Below are positions 40,653 through 49,289 of a DNA stretch of 64,000 nucleotides, in pieces. Source of the stretch: RBC038 sp041390625 (GTDB lineage: Bacteria > Chloroflexota > Dehalococcoidia > UBA2979). A program made the position numbers and the translations under genes. Position 1 is the first letter of the stretch, and every line of letters begins with the position of its first letter. The DNA is taken from the NCBI GenBank assembly GCA_041390625.1, contig JAWKPM010000006.1, positions 140,407-204,406 of the forward strand, read 5' to 3'. The notes under the pieces were generated by a model. It was not told the origin of the DNA. It worked only from the letters and a program-made list of their open reading frames with translations, and searched no databases.

Positions 40653-41963
40653 ATGGCCGCCGCGGAAGGTGCGGCCTCGGCACTCGACGTGCGTCGAGCG
40701 GTCGAGCGCGCCTTCCGCGACGACGGCGGCCGCATCATCGCCTCGCTGATCGGGTCGTGCGGCGGTGACTTCCAGCTCGCCGAGGACTCGATGCAGGACG
40801 CCTTCGAGGTCGCGCTCGAACGCTGGCAGCGCGACGGCATTCCTCGACAGCCCGGTGCCTGGGTGCTGACGACCGCGCGTCGACGCGCGATCGACCGGCT
40901 GCGGCGCGCGCAGACGTGGCGCCGCAAGCAGGACGTCCTCGAGCGCCTCGCTCGCCTGGAGCAGGAGGAGGCGCTGCAGGGCACGACGGGCGGCGAGGAG
41001 CCCGAGGAGGGCACCGTGGAGGACCACCGCCTCCGCTTGATCTTCACCTGCTGCCACCCGGCGCTGGCGCCGGAGGCGCAGATCGCGCTCACGCTACGGA
41101 CGATCGCCGGCCTCGAGACGCCCGAGATCGCGCGGGCGTTCCTCGTGCCGGAGCCGACGATGGCGCAGCGCCTGGTGCGGGCGAAGCGCAAGATTCGCGA
41201 CGCCGGCATCCCGTACGAGGTGCCGGACGACGCGGCGCTGCCGGCGCGGCTCGCGACCGTGCTTGCCGTGATCTACCTCGTGTTCAACGAGGGCTACACG
41301 GCGACGGCCGGCGACCGCCTGCTGCGCGTCGAGCTCTGCAGCGAGGCGATTCGCCTCGCGCGCGTGCTCGTGGAGCTCATGCCGGACGAGCCTGAGGCGA
41401 TCGGGCTGCTCGCGCTGATGCTGCTACACGACTCGCGGCGGGACGCACGCACGAACGCCGCCGGCGACCTCGTGACGCTCGAGGAGCAGGACCGCTCGCT
41501 GTGGCACCACGATCAGTCCCTCGAGGGCCGCACGCTCATCGATCGCGCGATGCGGGCGCGGCGGCCGGGGCCGTTCCAACTGCAGGCGGCGATTGCCGCG
41601 CTGCATGCCGAGGCGGAGACGCCGGAGGCGACGGACTGGGTGCAAATCGGGCTGCTCTACAGCGAGCTGCTGCGGATCCAGCCCTCGCCGATCGTGCGCC
41701 TGAACCGCGCGGTGGCGGTCGCGATGGCGCTGGGGCCTCGAGTGGGGCTGGCGGAGCTCGACGAGCTGGCGGAGGAGGGCGACCTCGAGGGGTACCACCT
41801 GCTGCACGCGGCGCGCGCCGATCTGCTGCGGCGCGACGGGCGACCCTCCGAGGCGGCGGAGGCGTACGAGCGTGCCCTCCAGCTGTGCTCTAACCCGGTG
41901 GAGGAGCGCTATCTGCGACGGCGCCTCGATGAGGTGCGCGCGGCCTCGACGGGAGCACCCTGA
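40653..41963 (+). CDS. ECF42-type RNA polymerase sigma factor with C-terminal TPR-like domain
   Basis: The 436-residue protein has sigma region 2 (about 15-85: DFQLAEDSMQDAFEVALERWQ, PGAWVLTTARRRAIDRLRR) and sigma region 4 (IALTLRTIAGLETPEIARAFLVPEPTMAQRLVRAKRKIR, about 140-185). A long helical extension to the end holds VIYLVFNEGY, PEAIGLLALMLLHDSRR and TPR-like segments. This is the ECF42 architecture, where the extension replaces a classical anti-sigma factor. It pairs with the YCII gene 5 bp upstream. Its target promoters are unknown; no obvious ECF-type site is visible next to it. Confidence 0.9.
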   Translation: MAAAEGAASALDVRRAVERAFRDDGGRIIASLIGSCGGDFQLAEDSMQDAFEVALERWQRDGIPRQPGAWVLTTARRRAIDRLRRAQTWRRKQDVLERLARLEQEEALQGTTGGEEPEEGTVEDHRLRLIFTCCHPALAPEAQIALTLRTIAGLETPEIARAFLVPEPTMAQRLVRAKRKIRDAGIPYEVPDDAALPARLATVLAVIYLVFNEGYTATAGDRLLRVELCSEAIRLARVLVELMPDEPEAIGLLALMLLHDSRRDARTNAAGDLVTLEEQDRSLWHHDQSLEGRTLIDRAMRARRPGPFQLQAAIAALHAEAETPEATDWVQIGLLYSELLRIQPSPIVRLNRAVAVAMALGPRVGLAELDELAEEGDLEGYHLLHAARADLLRRDGRPSEAAEAYERALQLCSNPVEERYLRRRLDEVRAASTGAP

Positions 41964-42006
41964 CAGATCGACAGGCGTCGAACGACGGACATCGAAGGAG
42001 GTCACC

Positions 42007-42498
42007 ATGCCCGAGGCACCCGAGCAGATCACCCCGAAGCGGCTGGGCGACTACCTGGACGTGATGAGCAAGGCCGTGTTCCAGAGCGGGATCTCCTGGA
42101 AGGTCGTCGAGGCGAAGTGGCCCGACACCCGGGAGGCATTCCGCAACTTCGACGCGAAGAAGGTCGCATCGATGTCCGAGCGCGACATCGACGCGCTCGC
42201 GCAGGACACGCGGGTCATTCGCAACCGGCGGAAGCTCGAGGCGATCGTCACGAACGCCGGGCGGATGCTCGAGCTCGAGACGGAGCACGGCTCGTTCAAG
42301 CGGTACCTGCAGGCGCACGACGACTTCGATGCGACGGTCGCGGCGCTGCGCAAGGACTTCAAGTTCATGGGCGAGATGGGCTGCTACTACTTCCTCTACG
42401 TCGTCGGCGAGCCGGTGCCACCGCATGAGGAGTGGCAGGCATCGAGGCAGCAGGCCGCGCCGCGGAAGGCGGCGGCGCGGGCGCCTCGGAAGCGTTAG
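42007..42498 (+). CDS. DNA-3-methyladenine glycosylase I-like protein
   Basis: The 163-residue helical protein resembles the Tag glycosylase: FQSGISWKVVEAKWPDTREAFRNFDAKKVASM and DIDALAQDTRVIRNRRKLEAIVTNAGRML match the conserved helices. FMGEMGCYYFLYVVGEPVPPHEEW follows. Tag normally has an N-terminal segment with zinc ligands, and this protein lacks it and is shorter, so it may be a variant with altered lesion range. The C-terminus is a basic Ala/Arg/Lys tail. A strong GAAGGAGG ribosome site precedes ATG 42007. Confidence 0.75.
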   Translation: MPEAPEQITPKRLGDYLDVMSKAVFQSGISWKVVEAKWPDTREAFRNFDAKKVASMSERDIDALAQDTRVIRNRRKLEAIVTNAGRMLELETEHGSFKRYLQAHDDFDATVAALRKDFKFMGEMGCYYFLYVVGEPVPPHEEWQASRQQAAPRKAAARAPRKR

Positions 42499-42539
42499 GC
42501 CTCGACCGTCCCGCGCTTCGTCGAGATCGAGGCGCGGGC

Positions 42540-42545
42540 TACCAT
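42540..42545 (+). promoter_or_regulatory. -10-like hexamer TACCAT, leaderless start of murB
   Basis: TACCAT ends 6 nt before the GTG of murB at 42552, with no Shine-Dalgarno in between. The stop of the previous gene lies 42 nt upstream of the hexamer. Confidence 0.35.
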
Positions 42546-42551
42546 CAGGCC

Positions 42552-43481
42552 GTGAGCCTCGAGCCTCCGGCCGACCTCGATGTCTCGCGCGACGAGCCGC
42601 TCGCGCGTCATACCTACATGCGCGTGGGTGGGCCGGCCGAGTGGTTCGCCGAACCGGCCGACCTCGATGCGCTCGAGGCGCTGCTGGAGTGGGCGTTCCA
42701 GGCCGGGCTGGCGGTCCGCGTCCTCGGTGGGGGGTCGAACGTCGTGGTGGCCGACGCCGGCGTGCGGGGCCTCGTGGTCTCGCTGCGGCGGTGCGCCGGG
42801 GGCGTTCGTTTCGATGGGACCTCGGTACTTGCGGGTGGGGGGGTGATGCTGCCGGCGCTCGCGCGCGCCGCGGCCGAGCACGACCTCGGGGGGCTCGAGT
42901 TCGCCATCGGCATCCCGGGCACCGTCGGCGGCGCGCTGCAGTCGAACGCCGGCATCGGTGATCGGCGGGAGATCGGGCCGCTGGTGGAGTCGATCGAGGT
43001 CCTCGAGGACGGACGACGGCGCCACCTCGATGCCAGCGAGATCGTCTTCGACTATCGAAGCTCGTCGCTGCGCGGGAGCGGGGCGATCGCACTCGAGGCG
43101 CGGCTGCGCCTCGAGCCTCGGCCGCGCGCTGAGGTCGAGGCGGAGATGCGTCGACTGCTGGAGGCGCGCCAGGCCTCGCAGCCCACCGCCGAGCGCAACG
43201 CCGGTTCGATCTTCCGCAACCCACCGGGCGACTACGCGGGCCGTGTGATCGAGGCGGCCGGGTGCAAGGGACTGCGCATCGGCGGCGCCGAGGTCAGCAC
43301 GCTGCACGCGAACTTCATCGTCCTCGACGCCACGGGCACGGCTGAGGACGTGGTTCGGCTGATGGAGGCAGTGCAGGAGCGGGTGCGCTCCGTCCTCGAT
43401 GTGCGGCTCGTGCCGGAGGTCGAGTGGTGGGGCGACGGCGAGACGCCGCCGCCGTGGCGGGACGGTGCCAGCGGCGGCTAG
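42552..43481 (+). CDS. murB: UDP-N-acetylmuramate dehydrogenase
   Basis: This 309-residue protein starts at GTG 42552. FAD-binding sequences are RVGGPAEWF, GGGSNVVVADAGVRGLV and GIPGTVGGALQSNAGIG. The catalytic segment RNAGSIFRNPPGDYAGRVIEAAGCKGLRIGGA contains the active Ser, and a Glu near the end (LVPEVEWWG) completes the site. The type resembles MurB of the shorter class II. It reduces UDP-GlcNAc-enolpyruvate to UDP-MurNAc in peptidoglycan synthesis, so the organism builds murein. The TAG stop shares CTAG with the stop of the convergent glycosyltransferase. Confidence 0.93.
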   Translation: MSLEPPADLDVSRDEPLARHTYMRVGGPAEWFAEPADLDALEALLEWAFQAGLAVRVLGGGSNVVVADAGVRGLVVSLRRCAGGVRFDGTSVLAGGGVMLPALARAAAEHDLGGLEFAIGIPGTVGGALQSNAGIGDRREIGPLVESIEVLEDGRRRHLDASEIVFDYRSSSLRGSGAIALEARLRLEPRPRAEVEAEMRRLLEARQASQPTAERNAGSIFRNPPGDYAGRVIEAAGCKGLRIGGAEVSTLHANFIVLDATGTAEDVVRLMEAVQERVRSVLDVRLVPEVEWWGDGETPPPWRDGASGG

Positions 43482-44914
43482 GCAGCCGCCCGCGTCACCA
43501 GGTCGTCGAGGATCGTGGCGTATTGCGTGAGGTGGCGAATTGCGAGGTAGTCCTCGCGGACGCGCTCGCGGGCGGCGTCGCCGAGCGTCGAGGCGAGCGC
43601 CGGCTCCTCGATCAGGCGACCGAGGGCGGACGCGAAGGCATCGATGTCGGACGCGTCCTCGATCAGCAGGCCGTGCACCCCGTGGTCGATCTGGTCCTGG
43701 ATGCCGCCGACGGCGCTGGCGACCATCGGGCGGGCCTTCCACATCGCCTCGGTGACGGTCAGGCCGAAGCCCTCGTGCAGGCTCTTCTGCACGACGACGG
43801 CCGCGTGCTGCTGGAGCGCGTTCACGATGAGCGCGTTCTCGACGAGGTCGGCGGTCGGGAGCATCGCGAGGTGGATGCGGCGCCGCGCGCCCTCGGGCAG
43901 CGCGCGCCACGACTCGACCACCGACTCGAGGACGGTCGCCGACTCGGGATCGTCGGTCACGGCTGTGACCTCGGGCCCCGCGAGCACGAGATGGGCGCCG
44001 CCGGGGGCATCGCCGTTCACGAGCGAGGCGTAGCCCTGCATGACACCGACGGGGTCCTTGAGCGGGTCCCACCTCGAGACCTGCACGATGAGCGGGGTGT
44101 CCGCAGGCGGCGGCGCGCCCTCGCGGATGACGTCGGCCGGGCGCTCGACACGCCAGCCGACGGGGGCGTGTGGAACATCGATGGCGCCCGTATCGCCCTC
44201 GATGAGGTTGGCTGTGCCGAGGATCGAGGCCGTCGTCGCGGCATCGAGCTCACGGTTCTTCGCGCTGAAGGGGTCGATCGACGGCGCCACGATCGAGACG
44301 AGGGCATGGCTCGAGGCGGCGGGGACGTACGCCGAGCGCGAGAAGATGTGGACGCCCACCTGCGCGAGGTAGGGCGCGAGGAAGGCCCAGCCGCGCTCGA
44401 CCTCCTCGTTGACCTCGTCCTGGCCGATGTGGCAGCGCCAGATGAGGTGTGCACCGATGCCCTGGAGGTGCGGCGCGAGGCCGGCGGTCTGGGGGTCGTG
44501 GAGGATGACCACGTCGCCCGGGCGGACGAGCTGTAGGACCTCGCGGGCGTTCTCGCGGAGGACGAGCTCGTAGACCGCGCGCTCCGTTTCGTCGAGCGGT
44601 GAGCCGTCGCCGGCGGAGCCGTGGAGCGCGTGGTGCAGGCGCTTCGTGATCTCGAAGAATTCGGCGGTGCCCTCGATGACGAGCCAGCGGGCATCGAGGC
44701 CGAGGCCACGCGCGTAGCCGAGCAGCGAGGGCAGCATCTCCGCCACCCCGCCGCCGACGGCGGTGCTGTTGATGTTCCAGATCGAGCGGCCGGTGTGGCG
44801 GTCGCGGGCCTCGGCGGCGATGCGCTCCGTCTCGCGGAGGCGGGCCGAGCCGACGATGGGCTCGAAGCGCTGCAGCGGCTCGGGCGTGATGTCCACCTCG
44901 AAGACCCGTGCCAT
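43478..44914 (-). CDS. treT: Glycosyltransferase family 4 protein, TreT-like trehalose synthase
   Basis: This 478-residue protein starts at ATG 44914 with AAGGGCGAGG upstream; the frame to 45151 is not used. N-terminal SIWNINSTAVGGGVAEMLPSLLGYARGLGLDARW is the donor-domain signature of trehalose glycosyltransferring synthases (TreT). VILHDPQTAGLAPHLQGIGAHLIWRCHIG and C-terminal VQKSLHEGFGLTVTEAMWKARPMVAS follow. It would join NDP-glucose and glucose to make trehalose, possibly reversibly. The same window also encodes TreYZ and TreS, so this is a further trehalose route. Other GT4 activities cannot be excluded. Confidence 0.78.
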   Translation of the reverse strand: MARVFEVDITPEPLQRFEPIVGSARLRETERIAAEARDRHTGRSIWNINSTAVGGGVAEMLPSLLGYARGLGLDARWLVIEGTAEFFEITKRLHHALHGSAGDGSPLDETERAVYELVLRENAREVLQLVRPGDVVILHDPQTAGLAPHLQGIGAHLIWRCHIGQDEVNEEVERGWAFLAPYLAQVGVHIFSRSAYVPAASSHALVSIVAPSIDPFSAKNRELDAATTASILGTANLIEGDTGAIDVPHAPVGWRVERPADVIREGAPPPADTPLIVQVSRWDPLKDPVGVMQGYASLVNGDAPGGAHLVLAGPEVTAVTDDPESATVLESVVESWRALPEGARRRIHLAMLPTADLVENALIVNALQQHAAVVVQKSLHEGFGLTVTEAMWKARPMVASAVGGIQDQIDHGVHGLLIEDASDIDAFASALGRLIEEPALASTLGDAARERVREDYLAIRHLTQYATILDDLVTRAAA

Positions 44915-45129
44915 CGCCTCGCCCTTTCGAGCAGTGGGTGTGCTCGTGGGAGCGCCCCCGATCGGTCGCTCCGTCCAGCATGCCCGAGGGGTTCGCGGGG
45001 TCGCCTGAGGGAACTCCCGACCTCGAAGGTTCGGGGTTGCGAGCGGCGCCTTTGCCTCGGGCCTGCCGAAATGGCAGTACGGTGGATGGGCGGCGTTCGA
45101 CCTCGAGGGCCGCCGGGCGGGGGCCCACG

Positions 45130-45282
45130 ATGAACCAACGAACCGATCCACGTCGCGCGCGTGCGCCCGAGCCGGCGCCGGATGCGCTCTTCACCGGCAT
45201 CCGCTGGGGTCTGCTGTTCGCGCTCCTCGGGTTCTGGCTGCCGGTGGCGCTGCTTGTTTCGCGGGGCCTCAGCGCCTCGTAG
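45130..45282 (+). CDS. Small single-helix membrane protein
   Basis: The protein has 50 residues. It begins with a basic, Pro-rich stretch, then has one hydrophobic segment (WGLLFALLGFWLPVALLV) and a short tail. GGGGG precedes the ATG at 45130. I recognise no family; it may be a small subunit or a stress peptide. It is divergent from treT across a 215-bp gap that contains a CTGCC-GAAAT-GGCAG hairpin (near 45065) and no obvious promoter. Confidence 0.45.
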   Translation: MNQRTDPRRARAPEPAPDALFTGIRWGLLFALLGFWLPVALLVSRGLSAS

Positions 45283-45450
45283 GCGCGCTCCTTCCCACTC
45301 ATACGCCTTCCTGACGCTCGAAATATGGTGCCCTGCCTAGCATTCGCCTCGTAGTACGGCGACTGCACAGGTCGGCATCGATGCACCCCACGGCGGGGCT
45401 CGCAGGTGCTCCTGCGCAGACATCGGCATCGCCGTGGATTGGACGAGGGC

Positions 45451-45648
45451 GTGACGGGTCGACAGCTCCGCGAGTGGATGCTCCGCCACGGCTACACGGT
45501 TCAGTCCCTGGGCGTCGCGCTCGGGGTGGCGGAACGCACCGTCTATCGATGGCGGTCGTCGAGCGGGATTCCGAAGTACGTCGAGCTGGCGCTCGAGGCG
45601 CTCGAGCGGCGTGAGCGCGACCACCGCGCGACGCGGCGAGGCGCGTAG
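45451..45648 (+). CDS. Small helix-turn-helix DNA-binding protein
   Basis: The protein has 65 residues, starting at GTG 45451 with GAGGGC just before it. Residues about 3-45 form a helix-turn-helix of the phage-repressor kind: LREWMLRHGYTVQSLGVALGVAERTVYRWRSS, where the second helix carries the recognition residues. The last part is a charged helix (LALEALERRERDHRATRRG). It may regulate its neighbours or be a relic of a mobile element. No phage or toxin-antitoxin partner is adjacent. Confidence 0.6.
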   Translation: MTGRQLREWMLRHGYTVQSLGVALGVAERTVYRWRSSSGIPKYVELALEALERRERDHRATRRGA

Positions 45649-45755
45649 CTCTCTCCCTTCGAGGTCACTCGGTCGAGACAGGCGGCGGTCTGTTCCTCGG
45701 ATCGTCATACGTCGCCTCGGATTCCTTCGAATGTCACTGGTGCGTTCTCCGAAAT

Positions 45756-45774
45756 CCCCTTACGTTCTCAGGGG
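45756..45774 (+). other. Hairpin in the upstream region of the HU gene
   Basis: CCCCT (45756-45760) and AGGGG (45770-45774) form a 5-bp stem with a 9-nt loop, about 30 nt before the HU start. It may lie in the leader of the mRNA. The rest of this 157-bp gap shows no clear promoter. Confidence 0.3.
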
Positions 45775-45805
45775 ATAAGCGGCGGCGGGACATTCAGGAG
45801 GAACC

Positions 45806-46126
45806 GTGAACAAAGCCGAACTCGTAGCGCAGGTGGCCGCAAACGCGGGCGACGGGACGTCGAACGCGCAGGCCGAGCGGGTGCTCGACGCGTTTCGTGA
45901 CGTCATCCAGGCGACCGTGAAAAAGGGCGACGACATCTCCTACCCGGGCCTGGGCAAGTTCAGCCGGGCGGCGCGCAAGGCCCGCACGGGGCGCAACCCG
46001 CGCACGGGCGAGGCGATTCGCGTGCCGGCCTCGAAGGTGCCGCGCTTCAGTGCTGCGGCCGGCCTGAAGAGCGTCGTGAACGGCGCCTCGCCGGCGCCGA
46101 AGCTCGCGCGCGTCGCCAAGAAGTAG
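45806..46126 (+). CDS. HU-family DNA-binding protein
   Basis: The 106-residue protein starts at GTG 45806 with a perfect AGGAGGAACC ribosome site. The typical HU elements are complete: MNKAELVAQVAANAGD, the dimer helices VLDAFRDVIQATVKKGDDI, GLGKFSRAARKARTGRNPRTGEAI with the DNA-binding arm sequence, and VPASKVPRFSAAAGLKSVVN. It compacts and bends DNA as a dimer. A basic Ala/Pro/Lys C-terminal extension of about 13 residues follows. The ribosome site and terminator suggest a strongly expressed single gene. Confidence 0.95.
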   Translation: MNKAELVAQVAANAGDGTSNAQAERVLDAFRDVIQATVKKGDDISYPGLGKFSRAARKARTGRNPRTGEAIRVPASKVPRFSAAAGLKSVVNGASPAPKLARVAKK

Positions 46127-46151
46127 CGCGCTTCCCGCAGACCGAATCGAC

Positions 46152-46176
46152 AGGGCCGCCTTCGGGCGGCCCTTCG
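46152..46176 (+). terminator. Rho-independent terminator of the HU gene
   Basis: AGGGCCGCC (46152-46160), a TTCG tetraloop and GGCGGCCCT (46165-46173) form a perfect 9-bp stem followed by TCGT. The stable UUCG-type loop and position 26 bp after the HU stop support termination, although the U-tract is poor. Confidence 0.75.
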
Positions 46177-46227
46177 TCATGCCTCGATCGAGGCGCTAGC
46201 ATCCTCGGGCAGCACGAGGGGGGCGCG

Positions 46228-47079
46228 ATGGGCAAGCTCGACGGCAAGGTCGCGATCGTCACGGGCGCGAGCCGTGGCATCGGTCGCGAGGTGGCGGTCC
46301 TCTTCGCGGAAGAGGGCGCGAAGGTCGTCGTCGCGGCTCGGACGTTGAACGAAGGCGACCATCGCTTTCTCTCGGGGTCGATCCTCGGGACGGTGGAGAC
46401 GATTCGGCAGGCCGGAGGGCAGGCGCATGCGGTGGCGTGCGACGTCTCGAACGAGGCGGCCTGCGAAGCGCTGATCGAGGAGACGAAAGCGGTGTTCGGG
46501 CCGGCCGACGTCCTCGTGAACAACGCTGCGCTGTCCTACTTCATCCCGGTCGTCGACTTCCCCACGAACCGGTGGATGCGCGGCTTCGCGGTGAACGTGC
46601 ACGGTTCCTTCATGCTCGCGAAGGGCGTGCTGCCCGACATGATCGCGCGGGGGTCCGGCGCGATCGTCAACCTCTCCTCGATGGGGGCCGTCGGGCCCGG
46701 CCGCGGCCCATACCCGAAAACCGACGGGCTGCTGGGCGGCACGATGTACGGCGCCACGAAGGCGGCGCTCGAGCGGTTCACGCAGGGCCTGGCGCAGGAG
46801 GTCTACGAGCACGGAATCTCGGTGACGTGCGTCTCGCCCTCGGTGGGGGTGCCGACGGAGGGGACCGTCTACCACGGCCTGTCCTCGTCACTCGACGATC
46901 CGGAGGGGGAGCCGATCCGCACGATGGCGAACTCGATCCTGCTGCTGGCGACGGAGCCGCTCGACCAGATCACCGGGCGCGTCTGCTACTCGCAGCAGAT
47001 CCTCAAGGAGTTCGGCTGGATCGAGGACGCGCAGGGTTACGGCGTCACGATCCGCGGCTCCGGCTTCAGCGAGATCTAA
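46228..47079 (+). CDS. Short-chain dehydrogenase/reductase
   Basis: This 283-residue SDR has the nucleotide motif TGASRGIGREVA, VNNAALS and the active YGATKAALERFTQGLA (Tyr 174, Lys 178). An unusual insertion, RTLNEGDHRFLSGSILGTVETIRQ, lies after the second strand. It reduces or oxidises a hydroxyl/keto group using NAD(P); the substrate is unknown. The stop is TAA. The next gene, an MFS transporter, starts 38 bp later, so the two may be co-transcribed. Confidence 0.85.
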   Translation: MGKLDGKVAIVTGASRGIGREVAVLFAEEGAKVVVAARTLNEGDHRFLSGSILGTVETIRQAGGQAHAVACDVSNEAACEALIEETKAVFGPADVLVNNAALSYFIPVVDFPTNRWMRGFAVNVHGSFMLAKGVLPDMIARGSGAIVNLSSMGAVGPGRGPYPKTDGLLGGTMYGATKAALERFTQGLAQEVYEHGISVTCVSPSVGVPTEGTVYHGLSSSLDDPEGEPIRTMANSILLLATEPLDQITGRVCYSQQILKEFGWIEDAQGYGVTIRGSGFSEI

Positions 47080-47116
47080 CGAGCACCGAGGCGCCGAGCG
47101 GCGTCGAGACCGACCG

Positions 47117-48382
47117 ATGACCCTCGCAGAGGCCAGCACGAACGCGGCAGGACCGGTGCCGCCCGCCGGCGCGTTCTCCTCGCTGCGCCACCGGCCGTGG
47201 CGCGAGCTGTGGCTGGCGGGGCACCTCTGGCACCTCGCGTACTGGCTCGACCTCATCGTGATCGGATGGCTGGTTCTCGAGCTGACCGACTCGGCATTCC
47301 TCGTGTCGCTCACCGGGACGGCGCGGCTGGCGCCGCTGGGCGTGCTCGGGTTCGTCGCCGGAACGTGGGCGGACCGCTTCGACAAGCGGCGGCTGCTCGT
47401 CGTCGCGCAGCTGTTGAACCTCGGTGCGACGGCGGCGTTCGCGGTGGTGCTCGTGGCCGGTGTCGAGGCGGTGTGGCAGGTCTACGTCGTGGCACTGATC
47501 ACCGGATCGGGCTGGGCGATCGACTTCCCGGTGCGGCGCGCGCTGATCCGAGACGTGCTGCCGGACGACGCGATCCCGAACGCCATGGCCCTCGATGCCG
47601 GCTCGCTCGTGGGGAGTGGGATGGCGGGTCGCTGGCTTGCCGGCGGCCTGCTCGCGCTGGGCGGGGCGGCGGCGGCGTATGTCGCGCTCACCGTCATCTA
47701 CGTCGCCGGCCTCGTGATGCTGCTGCGGCTGCCGGCGCCGCCGGCGACCGAGGTCGCCTCGAACGTCGAGGACGTGCCTCGGCCCTCGATCGTCGCGGAC
47801 CTCGCGAGCGGGCTCGCCTACGCGTGGCACAACGGGGCGCTGCGCGGGCTGCTGCTGGTCACGCTGGCGATCAACCTCCTCGTGTTTCCGTACGTCACGC
47901 TGGTGCCGGTGCTCGTGCGCGACGTGTTCGACCAGGGGCCGCTCGTGCTCGGCCTGACGAGCGGCATGGACGGGCTCGGTTCGCTGCTCGGGACGGCGCT
48001 GATCATTCAGCAGGGGGTGAGCCGCGGCTTCGGGCGGCTGTTCATCGGCGGGTCGCTGCTGGCCGCCCTCGGGGCGCTCGCGCTCGGCCTTGTGCCGACG
48101 TGGTGGCTCGCGGCCCTCGTGCTGCTCGTCACCGGCTTCGGCGTCTCCGGCTTCGCCACGATGCAGACGACGATCGCGACGACGACCGCGGAGGCGCACA
48201 TGCGAGGGCGGGCGATGGGCGCCGTCTCCCTCGCGATCGGGATGCTGCCGATCGGGATGTTCTACGTCGGCTTCGTCGCGGACCGCATCGGCACCCCCGA
48301 GGCGCTGGTCGTCCATGCCTCGATCGGGGTCGTGCTGATCGCGGCGATCGCCGCGGTGCAGCCGGCGCTGCGGCGCGCGTGA
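47117..48382 (+). CDS. MFS transporter (EntS-like)
   Basis: This 421-residue transporter has 12 helices. The first follows WRELWLAGHLWHLAYWLDLIVIGW; the loop 2-3 signature is VAGTWADRFDKRRLLVV. It has the same opening HRPWRELWLAG-type sequence and the same family as the MFS at 15512-16744 (FRLLLIGLFLALSGWWMIIVAQGW). EntS-type proteins export siderophores or drugs. A role linked to the preceding SDR is possible but not shown. Confidence 0.8.
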   Translation: MTLAEASTNAAGPVPPAGAFSSLRHRPWRELWLAGHLWHLAYWLDLIVIGWLVLELTDSAFLVSLTGTARLAPLGVLGFVAGTWADRFDKRRLLVVAQLLNLGATAAFAVVLVAGVEAVWQVYVVALITGSGWAIDFPVRRALIRDVLPDDAIPNAMALDAGSLVGSGMAGRWLAGGLLALGGAAAAYVALTVIYVAGLVMLLRLPAPPATEVASNVEDVPRPSIVADLASGLAYAWHNGALRGLLLVTLAINLLVFPYVTLVPVLVRDVFDQGPLVLGLTSGMDGLGSLLGTALIIQQGVSRGFGRLFIGGSLLAALGALALGLVPTWWLAALVLLVTGFGVSGFATMQTTIATTTAEAHMRGRAMGAVSLAIGMLPIGMFYVGFVADRIGTPEALVVHASIGVVLIAAIAAVQPALRRA

Positions 48383-48392
48383 CCTCGAAGGG

Positions 48393-49289
48393 TCAGCGGC
48401 AGCGGGTGAAGAGCGGCGTGTAGGCCGGCAGCGCCGAGGGGAAGGCTGCCTCCCAGCGCGCGTTCACCGTCGACGGCGCGCCATCGATGTAGGCCACCCA
48501 CGAGCCGGCGACGATGCTCGACACGGTGCAGCCGGCGCCGCCGGCCGCGCGCATCGAGGCGAGCAGGTTGGGCGTCGGCAGCGGTGCGAGCGTCGCAACG
48601 AGGCTCGCGCCTCGAGCGTTGAAGCCGGAGAGCAGGGCGGCGTCGCCCTGAGCGGCGGGCTCGGTCTGCGTTTGCGGCACGAACGAGACGTTCCCGCTCG
48701 AGGCGCTGTTCGTCGAGCGGAAGGTGCGGCCGGAGTAGGCGTTCGCCGCGGTCGAAGGCGGGAGTTGCACGCCCTCGATGGCGTAGGCGCCGGCGAGCGG
48801 CACGGTGCTGCCGAAGTTGCGCGTCGAGCCATAGTGGGCCGCGATGTGGATGTGGGCGAGGCCGTTGTTGTTGGCCTGGCCCGCCGGCGCCACGGTCGCG
48901 ATGCGCTGACCTCGGCTGACCGGCGTGCCTCGATCGAGGCCGGGCAGCGGGAACACGTGGCAGAGCAGGATGCTGACATCGGCACCGTCGCGGACGCTCA
49001 GACAGTCGTCGGCGACGTAGCGGATGGTGCCGTCGATGGGGGAGAGGACCGGCGTGCCGGCCGTCTCCGCGTCGTCGCGCACGACATCGATGGCGTAGGG
49101 GTCGGTGCCGGTGTGCGTGGCGGTGTTATAGCCGGAGGCGATGTGCCACGTGCTGCCGGCGGGGGCCGGGAAGGCGAGCCCGTCGGCGCTCTCGGCGGGC
49201 GCGCGTGACGCCTCGAGGGCCACGACGCCCGAGGCGAGCGCGACGAGCAGCATCGTCCAGGACGCGCGTCGCGCCCGCAGTCCGGCCAT
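48393..49289 (-). CDS. M23-family peptidoglycan peptidase-like exported protein
   Basis: The 298-residue protein has an N-terminal signal segment (WTMLLVALASGVVALEASRAPA). The central domain looks like an M23 (lysostaphin-type) fold: GYNTATHTGTDPYAIDV, PVLSPIDGTIRYVADD and GLAHIHIAAHYG. The latter gives the H-x-H pair and the former the H-x-x-x-D pair, so zinc binding is plausible. The C-terminal third is a separate, probably cell-wall-binding part with two Cys. It should cut peptidoglycan cross-bridges outside the membrane or act as an activator. It converges on the MFS gene with 10 bp between stops. Confidence 0.75.
   Translation of the reverse strand: MAGLRARRASWTMLLVALASGVVALEASRAPAESADGLAFPAPAGSTWHIASGYNTATHTGTDPYAIDVVRDDAETAGTPVLSPIDGTIRYVADDCLSVRDGADVSILLCHVFPLPGLDRGTPVSRGQRIATVAPAGQANNNGLAHIHIAAHYGSTRNFGSTVPLAGAYAIEGVQLPPSTAANAYSGRTFRSTNSASSGNVSFVPQTQTEPAAQGDAALLSGFNARGASLVATLAPLPTPNLLASMRAAGGAGCTVSSIVAGSWVAYIDGAPSTVNARWEAAFPSALPAYTPLFTRCR

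Noticed and set aside
45451..45648. Toxin-antitoxin pair formed by the small HTH and the small membrane protein at 45130
   Set aside because: They are 168 bp apart, do not overlap, and neither resembles a known toxin.
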